Source of the DNA: Fusobacteriaceae bacterium
Lineage (GTDB): Bacteria; Fusobacteriota; Fusobacteriia; Fusobacteriales; Fusobacteriaceae
DNA: 59,347 bases
Reading direction: 5' to 3'
Assembly: GCA_031289425.1 (NCBI GenBank)
Contig: JAITPM010000064.1
Coordinates: 1-59,347 of the forward strand
Position numbers and translations under genes: made by a program
Part shown: piece by piece, positions 18,582 through 27,475 of the stretch
Layout of the letters: every line of letters begins with the position of its first letter
How positions within the stretch are numbered: the stretch's first letter is position 1
Notes under the pieces: generated by a model
Databases searched by the model: none
What the model was told of the DNA's origin: nothing
The model's input: only the letters and a program-made list of their open reading frames with translations

Positions 18582-19373
18582 ATGGGAAAATTAGTTAATA
18601 AAAAATGTTTTCTTTTGGATATGGACGGCACAATTTACTTAGGAGATAAGCTCATAGATGGTGCTGATAAATTTTTAGAAGAACTCACTAAAAAAAACAT
18701 AAGATATATATTTTTAACCAACAATTCTTCAAAAAATAGAAGCTCATATTTGGAAAAATTGGGAAAGATGGGGATTGTTACTGATATTGATAATATTTTT
18801 ACATCAGGTGAGGCTACGACCATATATTTGAATGGGATAAAAAAAGGTGCAAAGATATTTTTGTTGGGAACACCGGCGTTGGAAGATGAATTTCGACAGG
18901 CAGGATTTATTCTGATAAAAGAAAGAAATCAAGAGATAGATTTTGTAATATTGGGATTTGATACCACATTAACTTATGAGAAATTATGGATTGCTTGTGA
19001 ATATCTATCAGAAGGAATAAATTATGTTGCTACGCATCCAGATTTTAATTGCCCATTGGATGGGGGAAAATTTATGCCGGATATAGGTGCCATGATGGCG
19101 CTTATAAAAGCATCTACAGGAAGAGAACCGGTAGTGATAGGAAAACCCAATAGGTATATAGTGGATGCGGTATTAGAAAAATATAAGCTCAATAAGGAAG
19201 ATTTGGTCATAGTCGGAGATAGATTGTATACTGACATTAGAACCGGGACAGAAAACGGTATTGATTCTATACTTGTAATGAGTGGAGAAACTGATAGAGA
19301 TATGTTGGATAAAACAGAATTTGTACCAAGATATGTATTCGATTCTGTAAAAAATATAATAGATGAATTGTAG
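18582..19373 (+). CDS. HAD-IIA family phosphatase (NagD/phosphoglycolate-glycerol phosphatase type)
   Basis: The 263-aa protein has the HAD motif I LLDMDGTIYLG with both catalytic aspartates, motif II FLTNNSSK, the motif III lysine in IGKPNR, and motif IV VGDRLYTDI. The large C2-type cap places it in subfamily IIA with NagD and glycerol-3-phosphate/phosphoglycolate phosphatases. It starts one base after the dctM stop. Context suggests dephosphorylation of a glycerol-phosphate or sugar-phosphate compound, or removal of excess glycerol 3-phosphate. The substrate cannot be read from sequence. Confidence 0.85.
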   Translation: MGKLVNKKCFLLDMDGTIYLGDKLIDGADKFLEELTKKNIRYIFLTNNSSKNRSSYLEKLGKMGIVTDIDNIFTSGEATTIYLNGIKKGAKIFLLGTPALEDEFRQAGFILIKERNQEIDFVILGFDTTLTYEKLWIACEYLSEGINYVATHPDFNCPLDGGKFMPDIGAMMALIKASTGREPVVIGKPNRYIVDAVLEKYKLNKEDLVIVGDRLYTDIRTGTENGIDSILVMSGETDRDMLDKTEFVPRYVFDSVKNIIDEL

Positions 19374-19387
19374 TATATAAAAAAATA

Positions 19388-19457
19388 TTGACAAGTGATA
19401 TCGAGGGTCAAATAAAACGTGGAAAAAATTTTTTCCGGATTTTTATTTGACTTTTTT
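19388..19457 (+). promoter_or_regulatory. Candidate GlpP-controlled attenuator before the glpA-like gene
   Basis: GTCAAATAAAA (19407-19417) pairs perfectly with TTTTATTTGAC (19441-19451). Between them GGAAAAAATTTTTTCC (19421-19436) is a perfect palindrome, and T6 follows at 19452-19457. This is a strong intrinsic terminator placed just before the ribosome site (GGGGG at 19468-19472). A TTGACA at 19388-19393 might be the -35 of its own promoter, but the -10 is poor. The layout matches the glpD leader terminator that GlpP antiterminates in Bacillus. It might equally be just the end of the TRAP operon. Confidence 0.6.
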
Positions 19458-19477
19458 ATATTTACAAGGGGGAAAAA

Positions 19478-20920
19478 ATGATAGATGTAGTAGTAATAGG
19501 TGCCGGTATTATGGGGGCATCAGTAGCTTATCAATTGGCCAAATATAGGATGAATATAGTGGTATTAGACAAGGAAAATGATGTGGCGAATGGAACGACC
19601 AAGGCCAATTCTGCTATCATTCATGCGGGATATGATGCCTACGAAGGGACTCTTATGGCCAAATATAATGTGATGGGAACTGCACTGTATGAAAATCTTT
19701 GTAAAGAAATTGATGCTCCCTTCAAAAGGACAGGGTCATACGTTCTGGCTTTTTCCGAAGAAGATGAAAAACATCTGAAAATATTATATGAAAGAGGCAT
19801 AAAAAATAAAGTACCACAATTAGAAATCCTAAATAGAGAAGAAGTATTGAAAAAAGAACCCAATGTGAGCCCAAAAATCACACGAGCACTCTATGCAGGG
19901 ACTACAGGGATAGTCGATCCTTGGTTTACTTGTATAAAATTGTTGGAAAATGCAGTCGAAAATGATGCAAATATAATTATAAATGCAAAAGTAGTCCAAA
20001 TAGAAAAAATAACCTATGCTAATAGAAAAGGATTCAGGATAAAATTGGAAGACGGAAGAGAATTGGAGACCAAGATAGTAGTCAATGCGGCCGGGGTTTA
20101 TTCCGATGAAATCAATAATATGATAAGTGAAAATAAAATACAAATAATACCTAGAGTTGGTGAATATTTTATATTGGATAAGATACAAGGAAATCTGACA
20201 AAATCGGTTATTTTCCAATGCCCATCAAAATTTGGGAAAGGAATATTAATCGCACGGACTATACATGGAAATATAATGGTGGGGCCTACTGCGCTGGACG
20301 TCATAAATAAAGATTATACAGGAAATACCCCATATGGTCTGGAAGAACTAAAGAGAGAATCTGTAAAAAGTATTGAAAATATAAATTTTAGGGATAACAT
20401 AAAAAATTTTGCTGGTATACGTGCAGAGTCGACCAATGGGGACTTTATCGTAGGTGAAGCGGAAGATGTTCCAGGGTTTTTCAATATGGCCGGTATGAAA
20501 TCACCCGGATTATCTTCAGCTCCGGCAATAGGAATTCATATGGCTAATATGATAGTAGAAAAATTGGGAAATATAGACAGAAAGGATAAACTCATTAAAA
20601 ATAGACCACAGATACATTTTATGGATTTATCTCCGGAAGAAAAAGAAAAAATAATAAAAAAAGATGGTAAGTACGGCAGAATAATTTGCAGATGCGAGAA
20701 TATAACCGAAGGGGAAATTATTGATGTCATCAGAAGAAAAGTCGGTGCTAAAACTGTTGATGGAGTAAAAAAAAGATGCAGACCCGGTTCCGGAAGATGT
20801 CAAGGTGGATTTTGCGGCCCCCGAGTACAAGAAATATTAGCTAGGGAACTTGGTAAAAAATTGAATGAAATTGTCTTGGATAAGAAAGGATCGTATGTAC
20901 TTACTAAGGAAACTAAATAG
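19478..20920 (+). CDS. glpA: FAD-dependent glycerol-3-phosphate dehydrogenase, GlpA-like
   Basis: The 480-aa protein has an N-terminal FAD-binding GAGIMGASVAYQLAK motif, a DAO-type oxidoreductase core and a C-terminal BFD-like [2Fe-2S] domain with C404, C406, C441 and C446 (IICRCEN ... GRCQGGFCGP). This is the architecture of anaerobic GlpA, which oxidises glycerol 3-phosphate to dihydroxyacetone phosphate. L-2-hydroxyglutarate oxidase-like proteins share the core, but the following GlpB-like and DUF1667 genes and the adjacent GlpP favour glycerol. The GGGGG ribosome site is six bases upstream. Confidence 0.85.
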   Translation: MIDVVVIGAGIMGASVAYQLAKYRMNIVVLDKENDVANGTTKANSAIIHAGYDAYEGTLMAKYNVMGTALYENLCKEIDAPFKRTGSYVLAFSEEDEKHLKILYERGIKNKVPQLEILNREEVLKKEPNVSPKITRALYAGTTGIVDPWFTCIKLLENAVENDANIIINAKVVQIEKITYANRKGFRIKLEDGRELETKIVVNAAGVYSDEINNMISENKIQIIPRVGEYFILDKIQGNLTKSVIFQCPSKFGKGILIARTIHGNIMVGPTALDVINKDYTGNTPYGLEELKRESVKSIENINFRDNIKNFAGIRAESTNGDFIVGEAEDVPGFFNMAGMKSPGLSSAPAIGIHMANMIVEKLGNIDRKDKLIKNRPQIHFMDLSPEEKEKIIKKDGKYGRIICRCENITEGEIIDVIRRKVGAKTVDGVKKRCRPGSGRCQGGFCGPRVQEILARELGKKLNEIVLDKKGSYVLTKETK

Positions 20921-20931
20921 GGGGAGTTGGA

Positions 20932-22191
20932 ATGAAATATGATTTAGTTGTAATTGGAGGCGGTCCCGGAGGGCTTGCTGCTGCATTGGAAGCTAGGAAA
21001 AACGGTGTAGAAAATATTCTGATAATAGAAAGAGACAAGGAATTGGGGGGAATTTTACAACAGTGCATACATAATGGGTTCGGACTGCATGAATTTAAAG
21101 AGGAATTGACAGGACCTGAATATGCAGAAAGATTTATAAAAAAAATATATCAATTAAATATAGAATTTTTCCTGGATACTATGGTATTGGATATAGGGGA
21201 TGACAAAAAAATACATGCTGTGAATATCAGAAAAGGCTATATGGAGATAGAGGCCAAAGCCATTATTCTTGCTATGGGTTGTCGTGAAAGGACAAGAGGA
21301 GCTATAGCCATACCGGGAGAAAGACCAGCGGGAATCTTTACTGCGGGGACTGCCCAAAGATATATAAATATGGAAGGATACATGGTAGGAAAAAAGATAT
21401 TAATACTTGGTTCCGGAGATATTGGGCTCATTATGGCAAGAAGGTTGACCTTAGAAGGTGCAGAAGTCAAGGCGGTGGTGGAGCTTATGCCATTTTCCGG
21501 AGGATTAGCAAGGAATATCGCTCAATGTCTAAACGATTATAATATTCCGTTATACTTGAGCCATACGGTGATCGATATAAAAGGAGATGAACGGTTAAAA
21601 AAAGTTGTAATCGCTAAGGTGGATGAAAATAGGAATCCTATCAGTGGGACAGAAACGGAGTATGAAGTAGATACGTTACTGCTCTCTGTAGGGCTCATAC
21701 CGGAAAATGATATCTCACGAAAAACCGGTATTTCTATAGATCCAAGGACATCAGGGCCAATCGTCAATGAACTGATGGAAACGAGTATAGAAGGGATTTT
21801 TGCATGTGGAAATGTAGTACATGTACATGATTTGGTGGATTTTGTGAGTGCAGAAGCGAGAAAGGCTGGCAGAGCAGCTGCAAAATATATCAACCAAACA
21901 ATAAAAACAGGAGAATATACGCAATTAAAAAATGGATTTGGAATTACGTATACTGTCCCTCAAAAATTTAGAATTGAAAATATTGATAATAATATCGAGA
22001 TATTTATGCGGGTTAGGAATATTTATAAAAACATGAAATTAAATGTAAAAAGTGGAAATGATATAATTGTATCTATAAAGAAACCACATTTAGCGCCTGG
22101 AGAAATGGAAAAAATAATAATTCCTAAAAAGCTTTTAGAAAATAGAATAGAAAATGAGTTGGTAGTGGAATTGGTAGGAGATGGTATATGA
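20932..22191 (+). CDS. NAD(P)/FAD oxidoreductase, GlpB-like partner subunit
   Basis: This 419-aa flavoprotein of the pyridine nucleotide-disulfide oxidoreductase fold has the N-terminal GGGPGGLAAALEARK dinucleotide motif, ILGSGDIGLIMARRL for the second nucleotide, and the C-terminal IFACGNVVHVHDLVD. It lacks the CxxxxC redox pair of disulfide reductases. It follows the glpA-like gene by 11 bases and overlaps the DUF1667 gene. In this gene trio it most likely passes electrons from the GlpA flavin. The ribosome site is GGGGGAG. Confidence 0.85.
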   Translation: MKYDLVVIGGGPGGLAAALEARKNGVENILIIERDKELGGILQQCIHNGFGLHEFKEELTGPEYAERFIKKIYQLNIEFFLDTMVLDIGDDKKIHAVNIRKGYMEIEAKAIILAMGCRERTRGAIAIPGERPAGIFTAGTAQRYINMEGYMVGKKILILGSGDIGLIMARRLTLEGAEVKAVVELMPFSGGLARNIAQCLNDYNIPLYLSHTVIDIKGDERLKKVVIAKVDENRNPISGTETEYEVDTLLLSVGLIPENDISRKTGISIDPRTSGPIVNELMETSIEGIFACGNVVHVHDLVDFVSAEARKAGRAAAKYINQTIKTGEYTQLKNGFGITYTVPQKFRIENIDNNIEIFMRVRNIYKNMKLNVKSGNDIIVSIKKPHLAPGEMEKIIIPKKLLENRIENELVVELVGDGI

Positions 22192-22565
22192 TGGATAAAG
22201 AAATTATTAATAAAAAAATAACAAAAAAAGAAATGATTTGCATAGTTTGCCCTATGGGCTGTCATTTGACGATAGATATGGATAATCTGGAAGTAACAGG
22301 GAATACATGTGAAAGGGGCGAAAAATACGGAAAAGAAGAAATCACAAACCCTATGAGAGTTATTACATCTACAGTAAGAATAGAATCAGGAATTCATAAG
22401 AGATTACCAGTAAAGACAAGTATAGCTATTTCTAAAGATTTAAATTTTAAATGTATAAAATTATTGGAAAATATAAAATTAAATTCTCCGGTGAGGTCAG
22501 GGCAAATAATAATTGCAAATGTTTTTGATACCGGAGCAAACATAGTAGCTTGTAGAGATATGTAG
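22188..22565 (+). CDS. DUF1667 protein, small subunit of the glycerol-3-phosphate dehydrogenase set
   Basis: The 125-aa protein shows the DUF1667 pattern: VCPMGCHLTI near residue 22, TCERGEKYG, and the C-terminal PVKTSIAI ... NVFDTGANIVACR. Its N-terminal cysteines (CIVCPMGC and later TCERG) could hold an iron-sulfur cluster. ATG at 22188 overlaps the preceding stop as ATGA, and AGGAG is seven bases upstream, showing translational coupling. DUF1667 genes regularly follow GlpA/GlpB-like pairs in Firmicutes, Thermotogae and Fusobacteria. Confidence 0.85.
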   Translation: MMDKEIINKKITKKEMICIVCPMGCHLTIDMDNLEVTGNTCERGEKYGKEEITNPMRVITSTVRIESGIHKRLPVKTSIAISKDLNFKCIKLLENIKLNSPVRSGQIIIANVFDTGANIVACRDM

Positions 22566-22604
22566 AATGAGTGATAAATATAAAAAATAAAATGGAGAAA
22601 TAAT

Positions 22605-23315
22605 ATGAGTGGATTTGTAGAGAAAATAACAATACTTGATATGATGTCGAGAATTGGAATCGCAATATTAGTTGGTGGAATGATAGGGTATGAACGAGGT
22701 TATAAAAATAGACCGGCCGGCTTTAGAACCCATATTATTGTTTGTTTGGGGGCTACCGTTGTGTCTATAATACAAGATCAACTTAGAATAAATGTCTTTG
22801 ATTTGGCTACTAAGAGTCCGCATCTTGCGGACTTAATAAGAAGTGATATAGGACGTATAGGTGCACAGGTAATAAGCGGAATAGGCTTTCTGGGTGCCGG
22901 AACAATAATGAGTGACAAGGGCTCTATAAGAGGCCTGACTACGGCAGCATCTATCTGGGCTACCGGATGTATAGGGCTCGGAATAGGGTGGGGATTTTAT
23001 CAACTGTCTATCATAGCAGCTTTGGCTGTGCTTGTAACTTTGGTCGTATTAAAGGGAGTAGAAACCAGGTTTATCGAAAATAGAATAATTTCTAAGGTTT
23101 CAATAAAATACAATGCTCCAATTTATGATGCTAAAGTCATGATTGATACATATAAAGTCTTTGAAGATTTTTCTTTAAAAATAAAAGAAAGCAAAAAGAA
23201 TTTCGAAGAAAATATAATAATGTATACTTTGATTGTTCCTAAGCAAGAAAAAATGCTCCCGATAACTATAGCATTATTCAAGCTGTCAGAAATAGATTCG
23301 ATTGATGTCAATTAA
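22605..23315 (+). CDS. MgtC/SapB family membrane protein
   Basis: The 236-aa protein has the MgtC signature: RIGIAILVGGMIGYERGYKNRPAGFRTH, a conserved ATVVSIIQDQ helix and GFLGAGTIMSDKGSIRGLTTAASIW. Four to five membrane helices lie in the first 150 residues, followed by a cytoplasmic ACT-like tail of about 85 residues. MgtC proteins help growth at low magnesium, partly by restraining the ATP synthase. It follows the DUF1667 gene by 39 bases and may be a read-through passenger. Its 3' end overlaps the convergent DsbA-like gene by eight bases. Confidence 0.88.
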   Translation: MSGFVEKITILDMMSRIGIAILVGGMIGYERGYKNRPAGFRTHIIVCLGATVVSIIQDQLRINVFDLATKSPHLADLIRSDIGRIGAQVISGIGFLGAGTIMSDKGSIRGLTTAASIWATGCIGLGIGWGFYQLSIIAALAVLVTLVVLKGVETRFIENRIISKVSIKYNAPIYDAKVMIDTYKVFEDFSLKIKESKKNFEENIIMYTLIVPKQEKMLPITIALFKLSEIDSIDVN

Positions 23316-23814
23316 TACTAAGCTTCAAAAAATCAGATATTTGTAAATCGGTTACTCCGATACCTCCGATTGCGTCTAATTTTTGATTGTTCATACGAAA
23401 TGCCGGAACTACCCAAACACCACTTTTTTCGTATGCAAAATCATTATTTTGATTTACTTTATCTGCGTATTTGTTACTTTCCAGAATCTCGATAAATTTT
23501 ACAGGGTCTACAATATTTTTGACAATGTCTGCAAGGACATCTGATTTTTCTACATCTCTTTTCTCAATCACAAGGGCATCGTACATAGCATGGTGAAAGG
23601 CAGGTATATCACCATTTAATTCACATATGATATAAAACGCCTGAATACATAGGTCAGTATGTGGATGGACGTTTTCTGGGCGTGGATGGGATTCCACAGG
23701 GATCCACTCTATATCTATATCTTTTATAAATGGAGTTATGACTCTCAAAAAAGATTCGTAACCTTTTTTACAGAATGGGCAACTGTAATCGTAGAAAATT
23801 TGTAATTTATTCAT
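23308..23814 (-). CDS. DsbA/FrnE-like thioredoxin-fold protein
   Basis: The 168-aa protein has a thioredoxin fold with SCPFC (C12, C15) after the first strand, a helical insert, and the cis-proline in WVVPAFR. The motif and length fit DsbA-family oxidoreductases of the cytoplasmic FrnE/2-hydroxychromene isomerase branch; no signal peptide is present. The start at 23814 is chosen because GGAGG lies eight bases before it; an upstream TTG at 23820 has poor spacing. The gene is convergent with mgtC. Confidence 0.8.
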   Translation of the reverse strand: MNKLQIFYDYSCPFCKKGYESFLRVITPFIKDIDIEWIPVESHPRPENVHPHTDLCIQAFYIICELNGDIPAFHHAMYDALVIEKRDVEKSDVLADIVKNIVDPVKFIEILESNKYADKVNQNNDFAYEKSGVWVVPAFRMNNQKLDAIGGIGVTDLQISDFLKLSIN

Positions 23815-23884
23815 GTGCAAAGCCTCCTTTGGGGGTATTAAAAATTAAAATAATAAAAATTAAATGGTTATTTATAATTTTATG

Positions 23885-23903
23885 AGGGCGCAATCATGCG
23901 CCT
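23885..23903. repeat. GC-rich palindromic intergenic repeat, copy A
   Basis: GGGCGCAATCATGCGCC forms a hairpin with a four-base loop. The same 17 bases occur in the opposite orientation at 27479-27495. CTACGTAGG follows. Such GC-rich palindromes stand out in this AT-rich background. Confidence 0.6.
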
Positions 23904-23918
23904 ACGTAGGAAATTCTA

Positions 23919-24185
23919 TCAGCATATTTTAGAATCTATAAAATTTACTGTACAATTAACTGGGTCTTCTATTTCTTTGTTCATATTTCGAAAAATTAAT
24001 GTTAGATTTTTTTTACCATAAAGCCCTTCTTCAATTACTATTTTTAAATTATCAAATGCCGGTTGAGCATATTTATACTTTAAAAAGTTTTCATAATAAT
24101 ATATATAGTCGCTACCATCTTCTAAGACTTCATATAATTCTATTTCGTATGTACTTTCCGGCGTTAAGGTTTCTTTATTATCCAT
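23919..24185 (-). CDS. Unrecognised 88-aa protein
   Basis: This is a small acidic and Tyr-rich protein (YEIELYEVLEDGSDYIYYYENF) without signal peptide or membrane helix; two cysteines lie near the C terminus. GGGAG upstream of the ATG supports the start. It is isolated between the palindromic repeat and the pckA promoter region. I cannot assign a family. Confidence 0.5.
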   Translation of the reverse strand: MDNKETLTPESTYEIELYEVLEDGSDYIYYYENFLKYKYAQPAFDNLKIVIEEGLYGKKNLTLIFRNMNKEIEDPVNCTVNFIDSKIC

Positions 24186-24376
24186 GCTATTACAACTCCC
24201 GCAATAATTTTATATAAAAAAATTCTAATGATATAATTTCTATATCATTATTTTATCATTAAAATTAAATAAATTATAGCAATATTTTAGAAAATTTGTT
24301 TATTATTATGTATATACATAAGAACATTTAATTTCGGAAAATTGTAAAATATTCAACAAAAACATTCTAGTTAATA

Positions 24377-24405
24377 TTGACTTTCTGTATTATAAATGGG
24401 ATAAT
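24377..24405 (+). promoter_or_regulatory. pckA promoter
   Basis: TTGACT (24377-24382) and GATAAT (24400-24405) are 17 bases apart, 40 bases before the start codon. A small palindrome AATGATATA/TATATCATT lies upstream at 24227-24249. Confidence 0.6.
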
Positions 24406-24444
24406 GTATTATAATAAGGTCGAAATTAAAGGAGGTATAATTTT

Positions 24445-26115
24445 ATGTCGACAAAAGCTAATTATTCATTAAATGAGATTGGAACAGGTAAACCTGGTTT
24501 TTATAGAACTCGTGCAATAATAGAGGCACCATTTTATGGAAATAATGTAATAAAAGTCAATACATTAAAAGAAGCTTATAATTTGGCAAAAAATTCACCT
24601 GGAGTTATTGTAACAGATATGCCAGTATACAGAGGTGAAGAATTCGGACTAGAAGCAGATACTAAGGTGCTTCTATTTAATGATGGTTCTATTACCGGTA
24701 GGTATGCGGCAGCAAGAAGAATAGCGGGAGAACCAAATGTAAACTGCGAAGAGCTGGATAAAATAGTAATGGATGCTATTTATGACACAAGATGGGGAGT
24801 TTTATATCATGCTGAGGTATTTTGTGGACTTGATCCGGAATTCATGGTCAAAGCCCACCTTTTAATTCCTGAGGGAGAAGAGAATTTGCTCTATTCATGG
24901 ATGCTCAATTTTCAATACATGTCTGATGAATATGTAAGAATGTATAAGAAATCCAAACCAATAGGAAATGGAACCGAACCGGATATTTATCTTTTCGCAA
25001 GTCCTCAATGGAGAGGGACAACAAATCCGAACTATGACCCTAACTGTATATGTTATTTTAATACTGATCAAAATTGCGCAGCGATTTTGGGTATGAAATA
25101 TTTTGGAGAACTCAAAAAAGGGACTCTTACGATGGCTTGGGCTATTGCAAATAGGAATGGATTTGCGTCATGTCATGGAGGACAAAAAGAATATACGTTA
25201 TCTGATGGTAAAAAATACGTTGCTTCTGTTTTTGGGCTGTCAGGGTCAGGTAAATCGACGCTTACTCATGCGAAACATGGCAACAAGTATGGAGTGACAG
25301 TGCTTCATGATGATGCGTTTATTATAAACACTGATACATGCGCATCTATTGCGATAGAACCTACATATTTTGATAAAACAGCCGATTATCCTGTGGGAAG
25401 TCCGGACAACAAATATTTGCTTACAGCACAGAATTGTTCTGCTACTTTGGATATTGATGGAAAAATTCAACTTGTTACAGAAGATATAAGGAATGGCAAT
25501 GGTCGTGCTATTAAGTCGAAATTATGGTCACCAAATAGGGTGGATAGGATAGATTCTCCTGTTAATTCTATATTTTGGATTATGAAAGATCCAACTATTC
25601 CGCCAATCATCAAATTAAGTGGAGCATCATTAGCCTCTGTTATGGGGGCGACTCTTGCGACTAAGAGATCTTCTGCTGAAAGACTCGCAGAGGGAGTAGA
25701 CCCTAATGCATTAGTTGTAGTTCCGTATGCGAACCCATTTAGAACTTACCCATTAGCTAATGATTTTGAAAAATTTAAAAAATTGGTTGAACAAAAAAAT
25801 GTAGATTGCTACATAATAAATACCGGAGATTTTATGGGTAAAAAAGTAACACCTAAGGATACTCTGAGTATATTGGAAACTATTGTTGAAGGAAGAGCAG
25901 AATTCAAAAAATGGGGACCATTTTCTGATATAGAAATTTTTGAATGGGCGGGATTTATACCTGATATGAAAGATGAAAAATATCTTTCAGAGCTTAAAGC
26001 AAGAATGAGGGATCGTTTGGAATTTGTTAAGTCTATGGATGTATTTAAGGATGGGTATGATAGATTGCCTGAGGATGCACTTAGGGCTATACAGAAGGTT
26101 GTGGATGAGTTGTAG
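24445..26115 (+). CDS. pckA: Phosphoenolpyruvate carboxykinase (ATP type)
   Basis: The enzyme interconverts oxaloacetate and PEP with ATP/ADP. The 556-aa protein has the ATP-PEPCK P-loop GLSGSGKS (264-271), the metal/nucleotide segment VLHDDAF, EPTYFDKT, and the adenine-region ATKRSSAERLAEG. It is divergent from the E. coli enzyme (Ser in place of Thr in the P-loop), as in clostridial and fusobacterial relatives. AAAGGAGG precedes the start. It is monocistronic. With PPDK and class III FBPase elsewhere in the window it supports either gluconeogenesis or CO2-fixing succinate fermentation. Confidence 0.9.
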   Translation: MSTKANYSLNEIGTGKPGFYRTRAIIEAPFYGNNVIKVNTLKEAYNLAKNSPGVIVTDMPVYRGEEFGLEADTKVLLFNDGSITGRYAAARRIAGEPNVNCEELDKIVMDAIYDTRWGVLYHAEVFCGLDPEFMVKAHLLIPEGEENLLYSWMLNFQYMSDEYVRMYKKSKPIGNGTEPDIYLFASPQWRGTTNPNYDPNCICYFNTDQNCAAILGMKYFGELKKGTLTMAWAIANRNGFASCHGGQKEYTLSDGKKYVASVFGLSGSGKSTLTHAKHGNKYGVTVLHDDAFIINTDTCASIAIEPTYFDKTADYPVGSPDNKYLLTAQNCSATLDIDGKIQLVTEDIRNGNGRAIKSKLWSPNRVDRIDSPVNSIFWIMKDPTIPPIIKLSGASLASVMGATLATKRSSAERLAEGVDPNALVVVPYANPFRTYPLANDFEKFKKLVEQKNVDCYIINTGDFMGKKVTPKDTLSILETIVEGRAEFKKWGPFSDIEIFEWAGFIPDMKDEKYLSELKARMRDRLEFVKSMDVFKDGYDRLPEDALRAIQKVVDEL

Positions 26116-26421
26116 TGTTTGTTATTGTTAAAAGGTGTTGAGAGGAGATTAGGATATCTCTAGTGGAGTTTTCTGCTAGGGGTATTTTTTTAGTTTATGA
26201 AAATGGAAACAAGCGCTCTTGCAATTATGCGAAAGCCTATACAATAAACATCAAAAATGAAAAAATTTTACTTTTTAATAAAAAAGAGTATAATGTTATT
26301 AGGATGTTGTGCCTAATTTATATACATTGCCGTATTCACAGCATAATATTTTTTATATAAACGACAAAATAAAATTTTCAACATTTACCATTGATTGTTT
26401 ATTGAACAGGGAGGATTATTT
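26116..26421. other. Intergenic between pckA and the DUF362 gene
   Basis: Apart from the pckA terminator I see no RNA gene and no convincing ORF. A 65-codon frame with a GTG start overlaps the terminator and lacks a ribosome site. Confidence 0.5.
26157..26191 (+). terminator. pckA terminator
   Basis: TCTCTAG (26157-26163) pairs with CTAGGGG (26176-26182) using two G-U pairs, followed by TATTTTTTT. Confidence 0.55.
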
Positions 26422-27450
26422 ATGGAAAAAATATTTAGCATTTTTAAAAGTGTATTTTTTATAATAACTGAATTTATCATCATTACCAGTATTTTCAAGG
26501 TAACTACAAATGCAGCTCAACCTGTAAAGAAAAATTCAGATAAAAATACGACAAATTCACAAACATTATCCAACAAAAACGAAAAACCTAAAGTCTATAT
26601 GACTAAAAATATAAGCTCTGAAGGCTTGATGTCCGTTTATAATGCTCTCGGCAGGAAGCCTGCATCAACAAACAAGGTAGCTGTAAAAATAAGTACAGGT
26701 GAGCCCGGTAATACTCATTACCTTGCTCCATCGCTCATAAAGGATATAGTCCAAAGTGTGAACGGTACCATTGTCGAATGCAATACCGCCTATGGTGGAG
26801 GACGTGCCGCTACAGCTATGCATTATCAAGTGGCTAAAGACCACGGCTTTACTGCTATAGCCCCTGTTGTAATTATGGATGAGAAAAAAGAAATTGATTT
26901 ACCGGTAATAAATGGTAAACATTTGAAAATAGATCGTGTGGGAGCTCATTTTCCTGAATACGACTTTCATGTTGTCCTTTCACATTTCAAGGGACATGCT
27001 ATGGGTGGATTTGGTGGTGCTCTAAAGAATATGTCTATAGGGTATGCTTCCCGCTCAGGAAAGCTAAACATCCATACATCGGGGGAAAGTTATACATCAT
27101 GGAGTGGGGGAGACCATGACAGTTTCCTAGAATCCATGGCTGAGGCCGCAAAGGCAATAGTAGATGCTGCTGGCAAGGATAAATTTGTATACGTTAATGT
27201 AATGAACCATCTATCAGTGGATTGTGATTGTGACGGAAGCCCTGCGGCTCCTACTATGGCTGACATAGGTATTTTGGCATCCCTAGACCCAGTAGCATTG
27301 GATAAAGCCTGCGTGGATTTGGTATATGCAGCTCCCGATAGAAAAGATCTCGTAGAACGTATCGAGTCTAGAAATGGAATCCTAACTGTAAATCGTGCTG
27401 CAGAAATTGGACTGGGTAATTTGGAGTATGAATTGATAGAAATTGATTAA
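26422..27450 (+). CDS. Exported DUF362-domain protein
   Basis: The 342-aa protein has a hydrophobic N-terminal signal region (about residues 5-30, ending TTNAAQ), a Lys/Asn/Ser-rich linker, and a DUF362 domain with VAVKISTGEPG, LSHFKGHAMGGFGGALKNMS and the later cysteine-aspartate motif VDCDCDGSPAAP. Many DUF362 proteins carry a ferredoxin domain; this one does not. Function of the family is unsettled. The start at 26422 follows GGGAGG; an upstream in-frame ATG at 26395 has no ribosome site. The gene is distinctly GC-richer than neighbours (about 50% in one line I counted), which hints at lateral transfer. Confidence 0.82.
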   Translation: MEKIFSIFKSVFFIITEFIIITSIFKVTTNAAQPVKKNSDKNTTNSQTLSNKNEKPKVYMTKNISSEGLMSVYNALGRKPASTNKVAVKISTGEPGNTHYLAPSLIKDIVQSVNGTIVECNTAYGGGRAATAMHYQVAKDHGFTAIAPVVIMDEKKEIDLPVINGKHLKIDRVGAHFPEYDFHVVLSHFKGHAMGGFGGALKNMSIGYASRSGKLNIHTSGESYTSWSGGDHDSFLESMAEAAKAIVDAAGKDKFVYVNVMNHLSVDCDCDGSPAAPTMADIGILASLDPVALDKACVDLVYAAPDRKDLVERIESRNGILTVNRAAEIGLGNLEYELIEID

Positions 27451-27475
27451 TTTAAAGGATTTGAAATAATTCATC

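Noticed and set aside
26163-26360. 65-codon plus-strand ORF after pckA
   Set aside because: It begins with GTG inside the pckA terminator, has no ribosome site, and its translation is a low-complexity mix without family features.
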